Assembly (NCBI RefSeq): GCF_010667575.1
Contig: NZ_JAABNT010000015.1
Span: forward strand, 1-64,000
From: Sulfitobacter sediminilitoris
GTDB taxonomy: Bacteria > Pseudomonadota > Alphaproteobacteria > Rhodobacterales > Rhodobacteraceae
Direction of reading: 5' to 3'
DNA length: 64,000 nucleotides
The translations under genes were made by a program, and so were the position numbers. Positions 1 to 9,217 of the stretch are shown piece after piece. The notes beneath the pieces are model-generated. The model made no database searches. It was not told the DNA's origin and saw nothing but the letters and a program-made list of their open reading frames with translations. Numbering within the stretch: position 1 is the stretch's first letter; each line of letters begins with the position of its first letter.

Positions 1-1
1 G

Positions 2-880
2 CGCAAACGAACCCGGGTGTTCTCAGAACTGGTGTCCCATTATCTGTTTGAGGATCGGTTTGGCCGCCCGGGCAAAGGGAATGACAAAGGTAAAGTCGAG
101 GGAACGGTTGGCTACACCCGCCGGAACGTCATGGTGCCCAAGCCCCGGTTTGCCAGCTTTGATGATCTCAATGCTCATCTGGCCGAACAGTGCCGCAAGC
201 GCATGGACGACAAGCTGCGGGGGCACAAAGGCACGATTGGGGAGCGATTTGTGGCTGATGCGGAACGGCTTCAGCCTTTGCCAGCTGTTCCGTACGACGC
301 CTGCGACAAACAATCAGTTCGGGTCAGCTCACTGTCGCTCGTGCGCTATCGCGGTAATGATTATTCTGTTCCGACGGCCTACGGCCACCAGGAAGTTCTG
401 GTGCGGGGCTATGTGCATGAGGTGGTGATTGCCTGCGGTGCTGAAGTCATCGCCCGCCATATCCGGTCTTGGGAGAAGGAGGATTACATCTATGATCCGC
501 TTCATTATCTGGCGCTGATCGAACAGAAGACCAATGCACTCGATCAGGCAGCTCCACTGGCCGATTGGGAATTGCCTGAAGCCTTTCTCATCCTGCGTCG
601 CCTTATGGAGGCGCGGATGGGTAAAAAGGGCAAGCGCGAGTTCGTTCAGGTTCTGCGGCTTCTAGAGACATTCCGGATCGCGGATGTTGAAGCCGGGATA
701 CAGAGCGCGCTTGAACGCGGCACGATCGGCTTTGATGCCGTGAAGCATTTGGTTCTGTGCCGGATCGAACGCAGACCACCCCGGCTGGACATGACAGTTT
801 ACCCATATCTGCCAAAAGCCCACGTTGCTATCACATCCGCTCGCGATTACATGGCACTTCTGTCGGGAGGTGGGTCATGA
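2..880 (+). CDS. istA: IS21 transposase IstA, C-terminal part
   Basis: This is the DDE-type transposase of an IS21 element; the start codon lies before the window and the frame is open from base 2. The visible residues include the conserved stretch GNDKGKVEG near the beginning, whose glutamate is probably the last acidic residue of the DDE catalytic triad. The C-terminal beta-barrel part (SSLSLVRYRGNDYSVP) that follows is typical of IstA. It ends in TGA at 878-880, overlapping the ATG of istB by four bases, so the two are translationally coupled. About 290 residues of an expected 500 or so are visible. No frameshift is seen. Confidence 0.9.
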   Translation, partial: RKRTRVFSELVSHYLFEDRFGRPGKGNDKGKVEGTVGYTRRNVMVPKPRFASFDDLNAHLAEQCRKRMDDKLRGHKGTIGERFVADAERLQPLPAVPYDACDKQSVRVSSLSLVRYRGNDYSVPTAYGHQEVLVRGYVHEVVIACGAEVIARHIRSWEKEDYIYDPLHYLALIEQKTNALDQAAPLADWELPEAFLILRRLMEARMGKKGKREFVQVLRLLETFRIADVEAGIQSALERGTIGFDAVKHLVLCRIERRPPRLDMTVYPYLPKAHVAITSARDYMALLSGGGS

Positions 881-1632
881 CCGACACGCCCCAGCTGTTA
901 CTGGCGCATCATTTGAAAGCCCTGCGCCTGCCGACGTTCCTGCGTGAGTATGACAAAGTCGCCAAGCAATGCGCGGCAGAAGGCATCGATCATTCCCGCT
1001 ATCTTTTGCGCCTCGCCGAACTGGAGCTCATCGACAGGGAGCGGCGCATGGTGGAACGGCGGATCAAGGCTGCAAAGTTCCCGGCCGTCAAAAGTCTCGA
1101 CAGCTTCGACTTCAAGGCCATGCCCTCGTTGAACAAGATGCTGGTGATGGAGCTGGCGCGCTGTGACTACATCACCCGTAACGAGAACATCATCGCCGTG
1201 GGAAACAGCGGTACCGGCAAGACGCATATTGGCCTCGGCCTTGGGTTGGCAGCCTGTCAGAAGGGTCTGGCTGTCGGCTTCATCACCGCATCGGCTTTGG
1301 TCCATGAACTCCTCGAAGCCCGGGATGAGAAGCGCCTGCTGCGTCTGCAGAAGCAACTGAGTAAATACAGCCTGCTGATCATCGATGAGCTTGGATATGT
1401 GCCCCTGTCGCCAACCGGTGCTGAACTGCTATTTGAGGTCTTCTCACAACGCTACGAGCGCGGATCAACCATCGTGACGTCCAACCTGCCGTTCGATGAA
1501 TGGACCAGCACCTTCGGCTCGGAACGCCTAACAGGTGCGCTGCTCGACCGCCTGACCCATCATGTTCACATCCTGGAAATGAACGGTGAGAGCTACCGCC
1601 TCAGACACAGCCGTCAATCGGGTAAAGCTTAA
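877..1632 (+). CDS. istB: IS21 helper ATPase IstB
   Basis: IstB is the AAA+ ATPase that assembles on target DNA and stimulates the IstA transposase. The 251-residue product has a Walker A motif GNSGTGKT at about residues 109-116 and a Walker B motif LLIIDE at about 166-171, the normal DnaC/IstB layout and length. The start is the ATG at 877, which overlaps the istA stop; an upstream in-frame ATG at 757 lies deep inside istA and is not used. The reading frame is intact. Confidence 0.93.
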   Translation: MTDTPQLLLAHHLKALRLPTFLREYDKVAKQCAAEGIDHSRYLLRLAELELIDRERRMVERRIKAAKFPAVKSLDSFDFKAMPSLNKMLVMELARCDYITRNENIIAVGNSGTGKTHIGLGLGLAACQKGLAVGFITASALVHELLEARDEKRLLRLQKQLSKYSLLIIDELGYVPLSPTGAELLFEVFSQRYERGSTIVTSNLPFDEWTSTFGSERLTGALLDRLTHHVHILEMNGESYRLRHSRQSGKA

Positions 1633-1736
1633 AGAACAAATACCGCTCCCCGGTTTGCCCAGAGCCCCGCACAGCTTCGTTGCTCTGTAGGGGCACTCCG
1701 CCGTGCGGGCCTATGGACAAACCTAACCCAACAAGC

Positions 1737-1814
1737 TGGCGCAGTTTTACTCCGGCCAGATCCAGCCAAGTGGCGCACTTTCTCTCCGGCGTTTGGTGCG
1801 ATTTTGCTCCGGCG
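1737..1814 (+). repeat. IS21 right-end multiple terminal repeats
   Basis: Three related units of about 21 bases begin at 1737, 1771 and 1794 and share the pattern TGGyGC-n-TTT-n-CTCCGGC. Directly repeated blocks near each end are characteristic of IS21 and are the presumed IstA binding sites. The outermost one abuts the element end at 1820. Confidence 0.7.
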
Positions 1815-1934
1815 TTGACATCTCGATCGCTGCGTTTCTCACTGATATGAATAGCCCCTAGTCTCGTAGATTGGACCTGTCGCGGTTTGATACCGCTCCT
1901 TTGATAGCATTTGCTGCAACAACGCAGACTTACT

Positions 1935-2209
1935 ATGGGACTGATACGGCGGGACGAATACTGGCAAGATGCGGTGCTGATCGCATTGAACAGCGGTCTG
2001 TCGCGCAAGCAAGGTGCTGCTGATCTTGGCCTTGGCATGTCGACGCTGAATAAAGGGATCAACGCACGCCGAAACTCAGACTTGATGTCGAAAGAGGATC
2101 TAAGCCTTGCTCAAGAGAATGAGCGGCTTCGATGCGAGAACCGCATTCTCTAGGAGAGGAATATATCACAAAGGCTACCCAGTTCTTCGCGGGCCTAAAT
2201 CCGGCGTGA
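1935..2209 (+). pseudogene. IS3-type transposase OrfA remnant
   Basis: The first part reads MGLIRRDEYWQDAV, then a helix-turn-helix region (GLSRKQGAADLGLGMSTLNK), then a leucine-zipper-like tail (LAQENERLRCENRIL), as in IS3-family OrfA proteins. Translation stops at TAG 2151-2153, where the family continues with a lysine. The expected tail ATQFFAGLNP resumes in another frame at 2156-2209, so there is both a nonsense change and a frameshift. No OrfB could be recognised downstream; 2210-2358 is unassigned. It is a dead fragment directly beyond the IS21 end. Confidence 0.75.
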
Positions 2210-2358
2210 GTCACTCTTCCTTCGACCCAATAAGTCGAAGCCGAAATTGCTCAAGAAGATTTAGCCGATTATGCGATAGAGCCTTTATGGCAAACCAAAG
2301 CCCGCCCCCAAAATGCACCTTCTTCAGACGAACTTGACGAGGTCCACAGGCAATTGGT

Positions 2359-3474
2359 TTACCGCTGCCCGACTTTCGCATTCTTGAACAGTGACTTGTA
2401 CTCGCGCGGCTGTGACCGCCAGTACTGATGGGGCGCGCTAATCTCGGCTCCAAGTGCGGCGGCGGCATGCCACGGCCAGCGTGGGTCATAAAGCATTCCC
2501 CGTGCCAGGGCGATTGCGTCGGCCTCACCTTTTTCAAGGATAGCTTCCGCGAATTCAGGCTCGGTAATGAGCCCTACGGCGATGATGGGCAATTCGATCT
2601 GTGCTTTTACTTCTGCGGCGAGAGGCACCTGATAGCCCGCACCGACCGGGATTTCCTGTTTGGGGGACACGCCACCTGAGGACACATGTATCGCTGCGCA
2701 CCCGCGTTCTCTCAACATAGCGCTGAGCGCGATCGTGTCATCTGTGTCCCATCCGCCCGGCACCCAATCCGTCGCCGAAACCCGCACCCAGACCGGTATG
2801 TCCTGAGGGACCGCTGCCTTGATCGCATCAAAGACTTCAAGCGGAAAGCGCATCCTGTTTTCAAGCGCGCCGCCGTAGCTGTCCGTTCGCAAGTTAGACA
2901 AGGGTGAAAGGAACTGATGCAAGAGATACCCGTGAGCCATGTGCACCTCAATCCCCTTAAAACCAAGTGCCACCGCCCGTCGTGCCGAAGACACGAAATC
3001 ATCCCGAACCTTTGCAAGGCCTGCGTCATCAAGTGCGACAGGCGCGTCCTCGTCTTCTGCATGCGGCACGGCAGAGGGCGCCACCGCTTTCCATCCTTCA
3101 GGCTCATCAGGGCGGATCTGTGCTCCACCGTCCCAAGGGGCGCGACTGGATGCTTTGCGCCCGGCATGGGCAAGCTGAATGACCATAGGCGTGACCGAAT
3201 ATTTTGTCACCGCCTCCATCACGCGTTTCAGCGCGGCCTCATTCTCATCGGAATAAAGCCCAAGATCACCCGGCGTGATGCGCCCTTCGGGCGAGACGGA
3301 AGCAGCCTCGATGATCAACATGCCCGCACCTGACAAGGCAAGGTTGCCCAAATGGATCAGGTGCCAGTCCTGCGCGTTTCCTTCTACGGCAGAGTATTGG
3401 CACATCGGTGCAATGATGATCCGGTTGTCAAGCTCAAGAGGTCCAATCTTAAGCGGTGAAAAGAGTTTGCTCAT
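2359..3474 (-). CDS. NADH:flavin oxidoreductase, YqjM-like old yellow enzyme
   Basis: An FMN-dependent ene-reductase of the old-yellow-enzyme family, 371 residues, a TIM barrel. The N-terminal motif APMCQYS places Cys25 and Tyr27 where the thermophilic-like YqjM class has its redox-tuning Cys and active-site Tyr. HMAHGYLLHQF supplies the substrate-binding His pair. Family members reduce activated C=C bonds or act as 2,4-dienoyl-CoA-reductase-like enzymes. An AAGGAA ribosome site precedes the ATG. It is the last gene of the minus-strand catabolic unit, about 94 bases after the enoyl-CoA hydratase gene, so it may reduce an unsaturated intermediate of that pathway; the substrate is inference. 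Confidence 0.85.
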   Translation of the reverse strand: MSKLFSPLKIGPLELDNRIIIAPMCQYSAVEGNAQDWHLIHLGNLALSGAGMLIIEAASVSPEGRITPGDLGLYSDENEAALKRVMEAVTKYSVTPMVIQLAHAGRKASSRAPWDGGAQIRPDEPEGWKAVAPSAVPHAEDEDAPVALDDAGLAKVRDDFVSSARRAVALGFKGIEVHMAHGYLLHQFLSPLSNLRTDSYGGALENRMRFPLEVFDAIKAAVPQDIPVWVRVSATDWVPGGWDTDDTIALSAMLRERGCAAIHVSSGGVSPKQEIPVGAGYQVPLAAEVKAQIELPIIAVGLITEPEFAEAILEKGEADAIALARGMLYDPRWPWHAAAALGAEISAPHQYWRSQPREYKSLFKNAKVGQR

Positions 3475-3568
3475 TTTCTAATTTCCTTATTCGGTCATTC
3501 GCTTGGTAAACGGGTGTCGCACGGCAAGCTCCCATTGTCCGTGCATCCCGCATTTCATACTATCGTGT

Positions 3569-4363
3569 TCATTCTTTGGGATGCTTCCGAAAATCAGGTG
3601 CGCGGCGTTCAAGAAAGGCGCTGATCCCCTCACGTCCCTCCGGGCTTTCTCCGGCAGCTGTGATCGAGGTCAGTTCGCGATCCATCTGGCTGGCAAAGCC
3701 CGAGGCAAAGCTTTCCTGAAGCAGGCGGCGCGCAGCCCCCATAGAGGTGACAGCACCTGATGTCAGTTGGTCCGCCAGATCAGCCCCTTCGCGCTCAAGT
3801 TCGCCCTCTTTGACCAGTCTTGTGATCAGGCCGATGTCCGCCGCTTCGGCTGAACCAACGCGCCGGTTGGTCAGAATGATCTCTTGTGCGGCGCGCATTC
3901 CTACCAGTCGGGGCAGCAGCCATGTCATACCGCCGTCCGGGGTCAGACCAATGCCAAGGTAGGCTGCGGTGAAATGGGCGGAGGGGTCGGCAAGAACGAT
4001 ATCGCCACTGATTGCCATACTGAGCCCCGCCCCAGCCGCCGGGCCATTCACAAGACAGATCATGGGCTTTTTCATTGAGGCAAAGAGCGTCATCGCCTGA
4101 TGCAATGTGCCAGCCAACCGGCCCAGAAAGGCCCCTGTTCCAACGTCATTGTTCGCAAAATCGCTGATGTCACCGCCGACGCAGAACATCTTGCCCGCAC
4201 CGGTCAGCACGACACAGCGCACCTTCGGTTCATTGGCGTAGCGCAAGGCCAGGTCCATGAGGGCGTCCGCCATCGGTTGATTGATTGCATTGCCCCGTTC
4301 GGGGCGGTTCAGCGTGATCTTTGCCACGCCCTTGGTGACATCAAGAAGAACAGGCTGTGTCAT
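3569..4363 (-). CDS. Enoyl-CoA hydratase/isomerase family protein
   Basis: Crotonase-fold protein of 264 residues. The two oxyanion-hole segments are visible as FCVGGDIS and NGPAAGAGLSMA. The segment GLTPDGGMTWLLPR resembles PaaG-type isomerases, where the Asp is catalytic, more than classical two-glutamate hydratases, so a double-bond isomerase is as likely as a hydratase. ATG at 4363 is preferred over ATG at 4369 because the GGAGG site is about seven bases before it and the ATG overlaps the TGA of the upstream kinase gene. It is translationally coupled in the acyl-CoA pathway unit. Confidence 0.82.
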   Translation of the reverse strand: MTQPVLLDVTKGVAKITLNRPERGNAINQPMADALMDLALRYANEPKVRCVVLTGAGKMFCVGGDISDFANNDVGTGAFLGRLAGTLHQAMTLFASMKKPMICLVNGPAAGAGLSMAISGDIVLADPSAHFTAAYLGIGLTPDGGMTWLLPRLVGMRAAQEIILTNRRVGSAEAADIGLITRLVKEGELEREGADLADQLTSGAVTSMGAARRLLQESFASGFASQMDRELTSITAAGESPEGREGISAFLERRAPDFRKHPKE

Positions 4364-5433
4364 CGGCATTCCTCCGCGGCGTTTACCGCCATTTGGACCA
4401 GTTTCGGGAAGTGCTGCACGCGGGCAACCGAATGAGCCGAAGCTGCCTGTCCCCGGATCACGCGGCCCTTGATCCCGTGAAAGATGGCCGCCATCCGAAA
4501 GAGGTTGAAAGCGACATAGAAGGGATAATCCGGGATCGACGTCCGACCGGTGGCCGCACAGTACTGTGCAACATACTCATCTTCGGTCGGGATATCCAGG
4601 CTGGCAGGATCAAGGTTACCCATCCCGGCCACGATTTCCGGCGGCATCCGGTACATCAGCGCGTGATAGGTGAAATCAGCAAGCGGGCAGCCCAGCGTTG
4701 AGAGCTCCCAGTCCAGAACGGCGATTACCCGTGGCGCGGTGGGATGAAAGATCAGGTTGTCACAGCGAAAATCGCCGTGGACGATGCGTGTGTCCGCGGT
4801 CCGGGGTATCGCTGTAGGCAGCCATTCAACCAGCTTGTCCATCCCCGGGTCACGTCCTGCGTCGGTGTCGGCCAGGTAGGAACGGCTCCATCGGCTGATC
4901 TGCCGCTCAAAGTAGTTGCCGGCGGGGCCGTAGTCTTCAAGCCCGACCGATTGCGGTGCAATCAGATGCAACCGCGCCAATGTTTCATTCATTGCACAGA
5001 AGTAACTTGGCCGGTCCCTCTCAGGGACCTCCGAAAAGGTTGCATCCCAGAAGATCCGGCCCTCTACCATGTCCATGACGTAGAACCAGCTGCCAATAAC
5101 GCTCAGGTCGGTGCACAGCCCGTACACCTTGGGCACCGGAAAATCTGCGGAGGCAAGGGCCGTCAGCACGCGTGCTTCACGATCCACGGCATGTGCACTT
5201 TTCGCCAATTGGCCAGTCGGCTTGCGGCGCAGAACGTAAGTCTTTGCGGGCGTGACAAGTTGGTAGGTGGGGTTCGACTGCCCGCCTTTGAACTGGCGTA
5301 CTGTCAAGGGGCCAGCAAAACCTGTCACATGGGCCGCCATCCACCGCGTCAGCGCATCCTCATCAAAGCTAAAACCGTCGCGCACCGCGGTCGTCCCCGT
5401 ATTGGCATCGGCGCTGACGGCGGTGGATGTCAT
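4360..5433 (-). CDS. ACAD10/LvaA-type phosphotransferase family protein
   Basis: Kinase-like APH fold, 357 residues. The Brenner motif HGDFRCDN and the metal-binding LDWELSTLG are both present, so the active site looks complete. This subfamily is fused to or encoded next to acyl-CoA dehydrogenases (human ACAD10/11, LvaA of the Pseudomonas putida levulinate operon), where it phosphorylates the 4-hydroxyl of a hydroxyacyl-CoA. Here it directly follows an acyl-CoA dehydrogenase gene with a four-base ATGA overlap. A GGAG site supports the start at 5433 rather than an in-frame ATG at 5484 inside the dehydrogenase. It is not an antibiotic-resistance gene by context. Confidence 0.85.
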   Translation of the reverse strand: MTSTAVSADANTGTTAVRDGFSFDEDALTRWMAAHVTGFAGPLTVRQFKGGQSNPTYQLVTPAKTYVLRRKPTGQLAKSAHAVDREARVLTALASADFPVPKVYGLCTDLSVIGSWFYVMDMVEGRIFWDATFSEVPERDRPSYFCAMNETLARLHLIAPQSVGLEDYGPAGNYFERQISRWSRSYLADTDAGRDPGMDKLVEWLPTAIPRTADTRIVHGDFRCDNLIFHPTAPRVIAVLDWELSTLGCPLADFTYHALMYRMPPEIVAGMGNLDPASLDIPTEDEYVAQYCAATGRTSIPDYPFYVAFNLFRMAAIFHGIKGRVIRGQAASAHSVARVQHFPKLVQMAVNAAEECR

Positions 5434-6620
5434 CCCGCGTGCTCCGCCTTCCAGTCTCGCTTGATTTTCTTGGCAAGGCTCCATTTATGGACCTCAGTTG
5501 GCCCGTCATAAATCCGGAATGCGCGGATTTCCCTGAACACCTGCTCAACAATCGTATCCGCCGTCACACCCTGCCCGCCCATGCACTGCACGCAGCGGTC
5601 CGCGACCCGCATCAGCGCCTCGGATACGGCCACCTTCGCCATCGAGCTTTCCGCTCCACCCTGAGCGCCGCTGTCCAGCACGTCGGCGCACCAGTAGATC
5701 ATCAGTTCGGCCTGCTTGAGGTCCATCAGGTTCTCGGCCAGCATGAAGCCGACACCTTCGTGATCAATCAATTGCTTGCCGAAAGCCATGCGCCGGTTGG
5801 CGTAATCCGTTGCGATCTCATGTGCGCGCACACAGGCACCCAGCCACCGCATGCAATGGCTCAACCGCGCGGGCGCAAGGCGCACCTGCGCGTATTTGAA
5901 CCCCTCGCCGGATTCTCCCAGCATCTGGTCCGCCGGGATGCGCAAGTTGTCGATGGTGATGACCGCGTGGCCTCCGGGCATGGAGCTGTCGATCGTGTCC
6001 AGCACCCGCTCGATACGGATCGCAGGGTCTGGCAAATCGACAAGGAACATGCAGGCGCCGTCGTCGGACTTGGCCATGATGATGCCCATGCCCGCCCCGT
6101 CCGCGCCGGTGATATAAGTCTTGCGCCCGTTGACCACCCAGTGGTTGCCATCCATCTTGCAGGTGGTCAGCATCATCGACGGGTCGGAACCCGCGCCGCC
6201 ATCCTCGGCCGGTTCGGTCATGAAGAAGGCGGTGCGCATGCTGCCGTCCACCATCCGCGTCAGAAACCGCTCTTTCAGTTCGGGCGACGCAACCTTGCCC
6301 ATAAGGTACATGTTGCCTTCGTCAGGGGCGCAGGTGTGACAGGCTAGGGGACCCAGCGGCGACAAACCTGAGCGGATCAAAACTGCGGCAGTTTCACGTT
6401 GGGTCAGGTGCCCGCCGTCATCGAGGATATGCGGTGTCATCACGCCAGCCTCGTGCGCCAGTGCTTTGAGTTCGTCGCCCAGCGCGTCTGACGGGCCATG
6501 CGCACCGATCCGCGGATCACGTTCATAGGGCGCGACTGTCTCGCGCACGAACTTCTCTACCTTGTCGGCGATGGTGAGCGCCCGTTCAGAAAGGCCTTCT
6601 CTTTGGAGCATTTTGGTCAT
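5430..6620 (-). CDS. Acyl-CoA dehydrogenase, ACAD10/11-like
   Basis: FAD-dependent acyl-CoA dehydrogenase of 396 residues. FAD/substrate motifs include EPAEDGGAGSDPS, VNGRKTYITG and the C-terminal QCMGGQGV and DGPTEVHKWSLAKKI, in which the Glu/His pair sits near the usual catalytic end. Relatives paired with an APH-type kinase remove phosphate from a 4-phospho-acyl-CoA to give an enoyl-CoA. It overlaps the kinase gene by four bases and lies 98 bases after the acyl-CoA ligase gene. The substrate is not readable from sequence. Confidence 0.88.
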   Translation of the reverse strand: MTKMLQREGLSERALTIADKVEKFVRETVAPYERDPRIGAHGPSDALGDELKALAHEAGVMTPHILDDGGHLTQRETAAVLIRSGLSPLGPLACHTCAPDEGNMYLMGKVASPELKERFLTRMVDGSMRTAFFMTEPAEDGGAGSDPSMMLTTCKMDGNHWVVNGRKTYITGADGAGMGIIMAKSDDGACMFLVDLPDPAIRIERVLDTIDSSMPGGHAVITIDNLRIPADQMLGESGEGFKYAQVRLAPARLSHCMRWLGACVRAHEIATDYANRRMAFGKQLIDHEGVGFMLAENLMDLKQAELMIYWCADVLDSGAQGGAESSMAKVAVSEALMRVADRCVQCMGGQGVTADTIVEQVFREIRAFRIYDGPTEVHKWSLAKKIKRDWKAEHAG

Positions 6621-6718
6621 TGTGGATCGATCCTGATCTTATTCTTGGGGCCCAGGCAGGTGCTGAAGCGGTTTGGTTTTCTAATTCTATTCAGGCGACT
6701 GACGGTTCAGCGGCCTCT

Positions 6719-8311
6719 TTACGCGGTGACAAAGCCGAGGTCCTCCTTGATCTGGCGCTTGAGGATCTTGCCGTTGGCGTTGCGGGGCAACGGGCTGTTA
6801 AACAAAGTATAGCTTTCGGGGCATTCATAATCGGCAAGCTCGCTGGCGCAGGTCGTCCTGATCGCGTCCTCATCGGCCTCCTCCGATTTTACGGACAGGA
6901 CGGCGTGCACGCGCTCTCCGAGGATTGGGCAGGGTTTGGAAACCACGGCAGCCTCAATCACGCCGGGGCATGCCGTGAGCACACTTTCCACCTTCGCTGT
7001 AAACACCTTGTGCCCGCCGCGATTGACCAAATCCTTTTTGCGGTCATGGACATAGACGAACCCATCGGCATCAACCGCCCCGATGTCCCCTGATTTCCAG
7101 AAACCAGCAGCAAACTCGCGCGCATCTGCTTCTGGGTTGCGCCAATAGCCGGGAACGACCATCGCCCCCCTGATCCAAAGCTCTCCAGCTTCGCCCGCTG
7201 GCATCTCTCGGCCGTTCTCGTCCATGGCGCATATTTCGACACCCGGAACCGGGCGTCCCACGGAAAGCCTATGCGCTGCAGTATGCTCTGCTGGCATGAT
7301 CGTCGCCGGTGACGTTGTTTCGGTCGCGCCATAAGCATTCATCAACCCCAAACCGGGCAATGCGCTGGCCAGCCGCTCTATCGTTGCGGCTGGCATGGGC
7401 GCGCCGCCGTAGCCGCCGACCCGCCACGCCGACAGATCATAATCACTTAGGTCAGTCTGATGCAGGCACAGATTGTACATTGCGGGGACCATAAGCGAGC
7501 AAGTCATGCCTTCCCGTGACGCGCATTCCAAGAACTTGGAGGCCTTGAACTCTCGCATCACCGCGATTGCGCCACCGGCACGGACCAGCGTGTGGATCCC
7601 CGCAATGAGGCCGGTCACATGGTTCATCGGGACCACGACGACAGTCTTGTCGTCTGGCCCCAAGCCCATGACGCTGACAAAGTTGGTCGCGGAATGGATG
7701 ATACCCAAGCCCGTCAGCATAGCACCCTTGGGCACACCTGTTGTGCCCGACGTGTAGAGGATCGTTGCCACCTCGTCCTCGTCAACATAGGCTGGATCTG
7801 TCAGTGGGGCAGCCTGACGCAGCTCTTCATAGTCGGCAAAGCCTGACGCCGATCCGACAGAGATACGCACTTTCATATGAGGCGTGTCTTTGGGCAGCGG
7901 CACAAGATCGACGAACGCCGCTTCGACCACAAGCGCGATGGCCTCTGAATTCACAAGCGCGTGCCGGATGCCCGGCATCTGATCACGGATGCTAAGCGGG
8001 ACGGTTACCGCACCCAACCGCGCGGCAGCGTAGCTCATAACCACAAAGGGCGCGCCATTGCCAAGCAGCATTGCCAACCGGTCGCCCCGCCCGACGCCCC
8101 GCGCGGCCAGACCAGCGGCCACCCGCCCGACCTCTTGATCGAATTGGGCATAGGTCCAGCGGGTGTCGTCACAGATCAGCGCTTCTTTGTCGGGATGGTT
8201 CGCAACAGCCGCTTCCAAAAGCCCATTCACATTGCGCGGACGGTCTGAGTAGCAAGCGACCACCCGATCAACATAATGGCGTTCACGGCGCAAAAGCGTT
8301 TGTGCAGTCAT
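6719..8311 (-). CDS. AMP-dependent acyl-CoA synthetase/ligase
   Basis: ANL-superfamily ligase of about 530 residues that activates a carboxylic acid with ATP and CoA. The P-loop YTSGTTGVPKG is at about residues 186-196, followed by YGATETTSP and the hinge region HDRKKDLVNRGGHKV, with the catalytic lysine motif NGKILKRQ near the C terminus. The start at 8311 has a strong AGGAGGGG site; an ATG 60 bases upstream lacks one. It follows the regulator gene by 66 bases and probably performs the entry step for the acid imported by the neighbouring transporter. Confidence 0.88.
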   Translation of the reverse strand: MTAQTLLRRERHYVDRVVACYSDRPRNVNGLLEAAVANHPDKEALICDDTRWTYAQFDQEVGRVAAGLAARGVGRGDRLAMLLGNGAPFVVMSYAAARLGAVTVPLSIRDQMPGIRHALVNSEAIALVVEAAFVDLVPLPKDTPHMKVRISVGSASGFADYEELRQAAPLTDPAYVDEDEVATILYTSGTTGVPKGAMLTGLGIIHSATNFVSVMGLGPDDKTVVVVPMNHVTGLIAGIHTLVRAGGAIAVMREFKASKFLECASREGMTCSLMVPAMYNLCLHQTDLSDYDLSAWRVGGYGGAPMPAATIERLASALPGLGLMNAYGATETTSPATIMPAEHTAAHRLSVGRPVPGVEICAMDENGREMPAGEAGELWIRGAMVVPGYWRNPEADAREFAAGFWKSGDIGAVDADGFVYVHDRKKDLVNRGGHKVFTAKVESVLTACPGVIEAAVVSKPCPILGERVHAVLSVKSEEADEDAIRTTCASELADYECPESYTLFNSPLPRNANGKILKRQIKEDLGFVTA

Positions 8312-8377
8312 GCTATAGATCCCCTCCTGTTCGATCTCGTTGACACTCACTGCCATGTGCCAAGGCCCCACCTGTTG

Positions 8378-9142
8378 TCATTGCACCTGCCTCTGTCCGA
8401 CCAATCGGCCAACCGCGCCTGCGATAGGCTTGTCCAGCGGCAAGCCTGCATGGATGTAGCCTCGTTTGAAATCGTCGATGTGGCGTGCCATCCAATCGCG
8501 GGCGGTTTCGGCATCCCGCGCGCAGATGGCCTCGATGATATGATGATGCGCCACTACCTGACGCGACATGGCCTGTGGCAGCTTGGGGATCAACACGTCG
8601 ATACCGCTGTACAGAAGAAAACCAATTGGCTCGCGCGCTAGCTGCAACACCCGGTTCTTGCTGGCCGCCGCCACGCGGGAATGAAAGGCTGTGTCAATCT
8701 CAACCGATGCATCCCCCTGCCCCTCAGCCGCGATAAGCTCGCGCTGGATCCTGTTCAGGTCGGCAATATCTTCGGCATCCGCATGTCGCGCTGCCAATTC
8801 CGCGGCAAGCGGCTCAGTTGCTATTGCGACATTCCATAATTCATCAAAGGTAACGTCCAATATGCTCAACGCGCGGGTCTGCCGAGAGGAAAGCTCCGCC
8901 ATATGTGGAATACTGACCACCATCTTGCGAGGAGATATCCGGCGCACAAACCCTTCGCTTTCCAGTCGCCGGATCCCTTCGCGTACGGTGGAGCGGTTGA
9001 CGTTGAACATGCCCGCCATCTCGATTTCTCCCGGCAACCTGTCGCCCGGTTTCAGAGAACCATTGAGGATCTGCGCTTCGATCTCGCTCGACACCTGCTC
9101 ATAGGCATGTTTGACACGTAGTGGTTTCGGCTCGAGTGGCAT
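8378..9142 (-). CDS. GntR-family transcriptional regulator, FCD type
   Basis: 254 residues with an N-terminal winged helix-turn-helix (residues about 12-75, including GDRLPGEIEMAGMFNVNRSTVREGIRRLE) and an all-helical C-terminal FCD domain. The likely metal ligands of the FCD pocket are visible in DTAFHSRV, HHHIIEAI and MARHIDDF. FCD regulators bind small organic acids and usually repress their own catabolic operon. It sits between the transporter and enzyme genes on the same strand, so it is the natural regulator of this unit. A possible operator lies upstream at about 9160-9177. Confidence 0.87.
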   Translation of the reverse strand: MPLEPKPLRVKHAYEQVSSEIEAQILNGSLKPGDRLPGEIEMAGMFNVNRSTVREGIRRLESEGFVRRISPRKMVVSIPHMAELSSRQTRALSILDVTFDELWNVAIATEPLAAELAARHADAEDIADLNRIQRELIAAEGQGDASVEIDTAFHSRVAAASKNRVLQLAREPIGFLLYSGIDVLIPKLPQAMSRQVVAHHHIIEAICARDAETARDWMARHIDDFKRGYIHAGLPLDKPIAGAVGRLVGQRQVQ

Positions 9143-9217
9143 GAAAGATCTAACTCATTGTGTCCTGTGCTGGAGAATGGCGTCGCTTGGAAGCGGGGAA
9201 TCTGTCCCTTGGTCACG

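Larger units (their letters stand above)
1..1820 (+). mobile_element. IS21-family insertion sequence, left part outside window
   Basis: The two-gene istA-istB arrangement with an ATGA overlap is the hallmark of IS21. Behind istB lie three related repeats ending at a CA dinucleotide at 1819-1820; read inward from that end the sequence begins TGTCAACGCCGGAG, the expected TG...CA type of IS21 terminus. Both genes are intact as far as visible, so the copy may be active. The left end and target duplication lie outside the window, so completeness cannot be judged. Confidence 0.85.

Noticed and set aside
2210-2358. Plus-strand frame with plausible codons (reading AEIAQEDLADYAIEPLW)
   Set aside because: No start codon or recognisable family; too short to support as a gene or as an orfB remnant.
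4360-5433. Aminoglycoside-resistance kinase
   Set aside because: The APH fold is present, but the tight coupling to an acyl-CoA dehydrogenase places it in the ACAD10/LvaA group instead.
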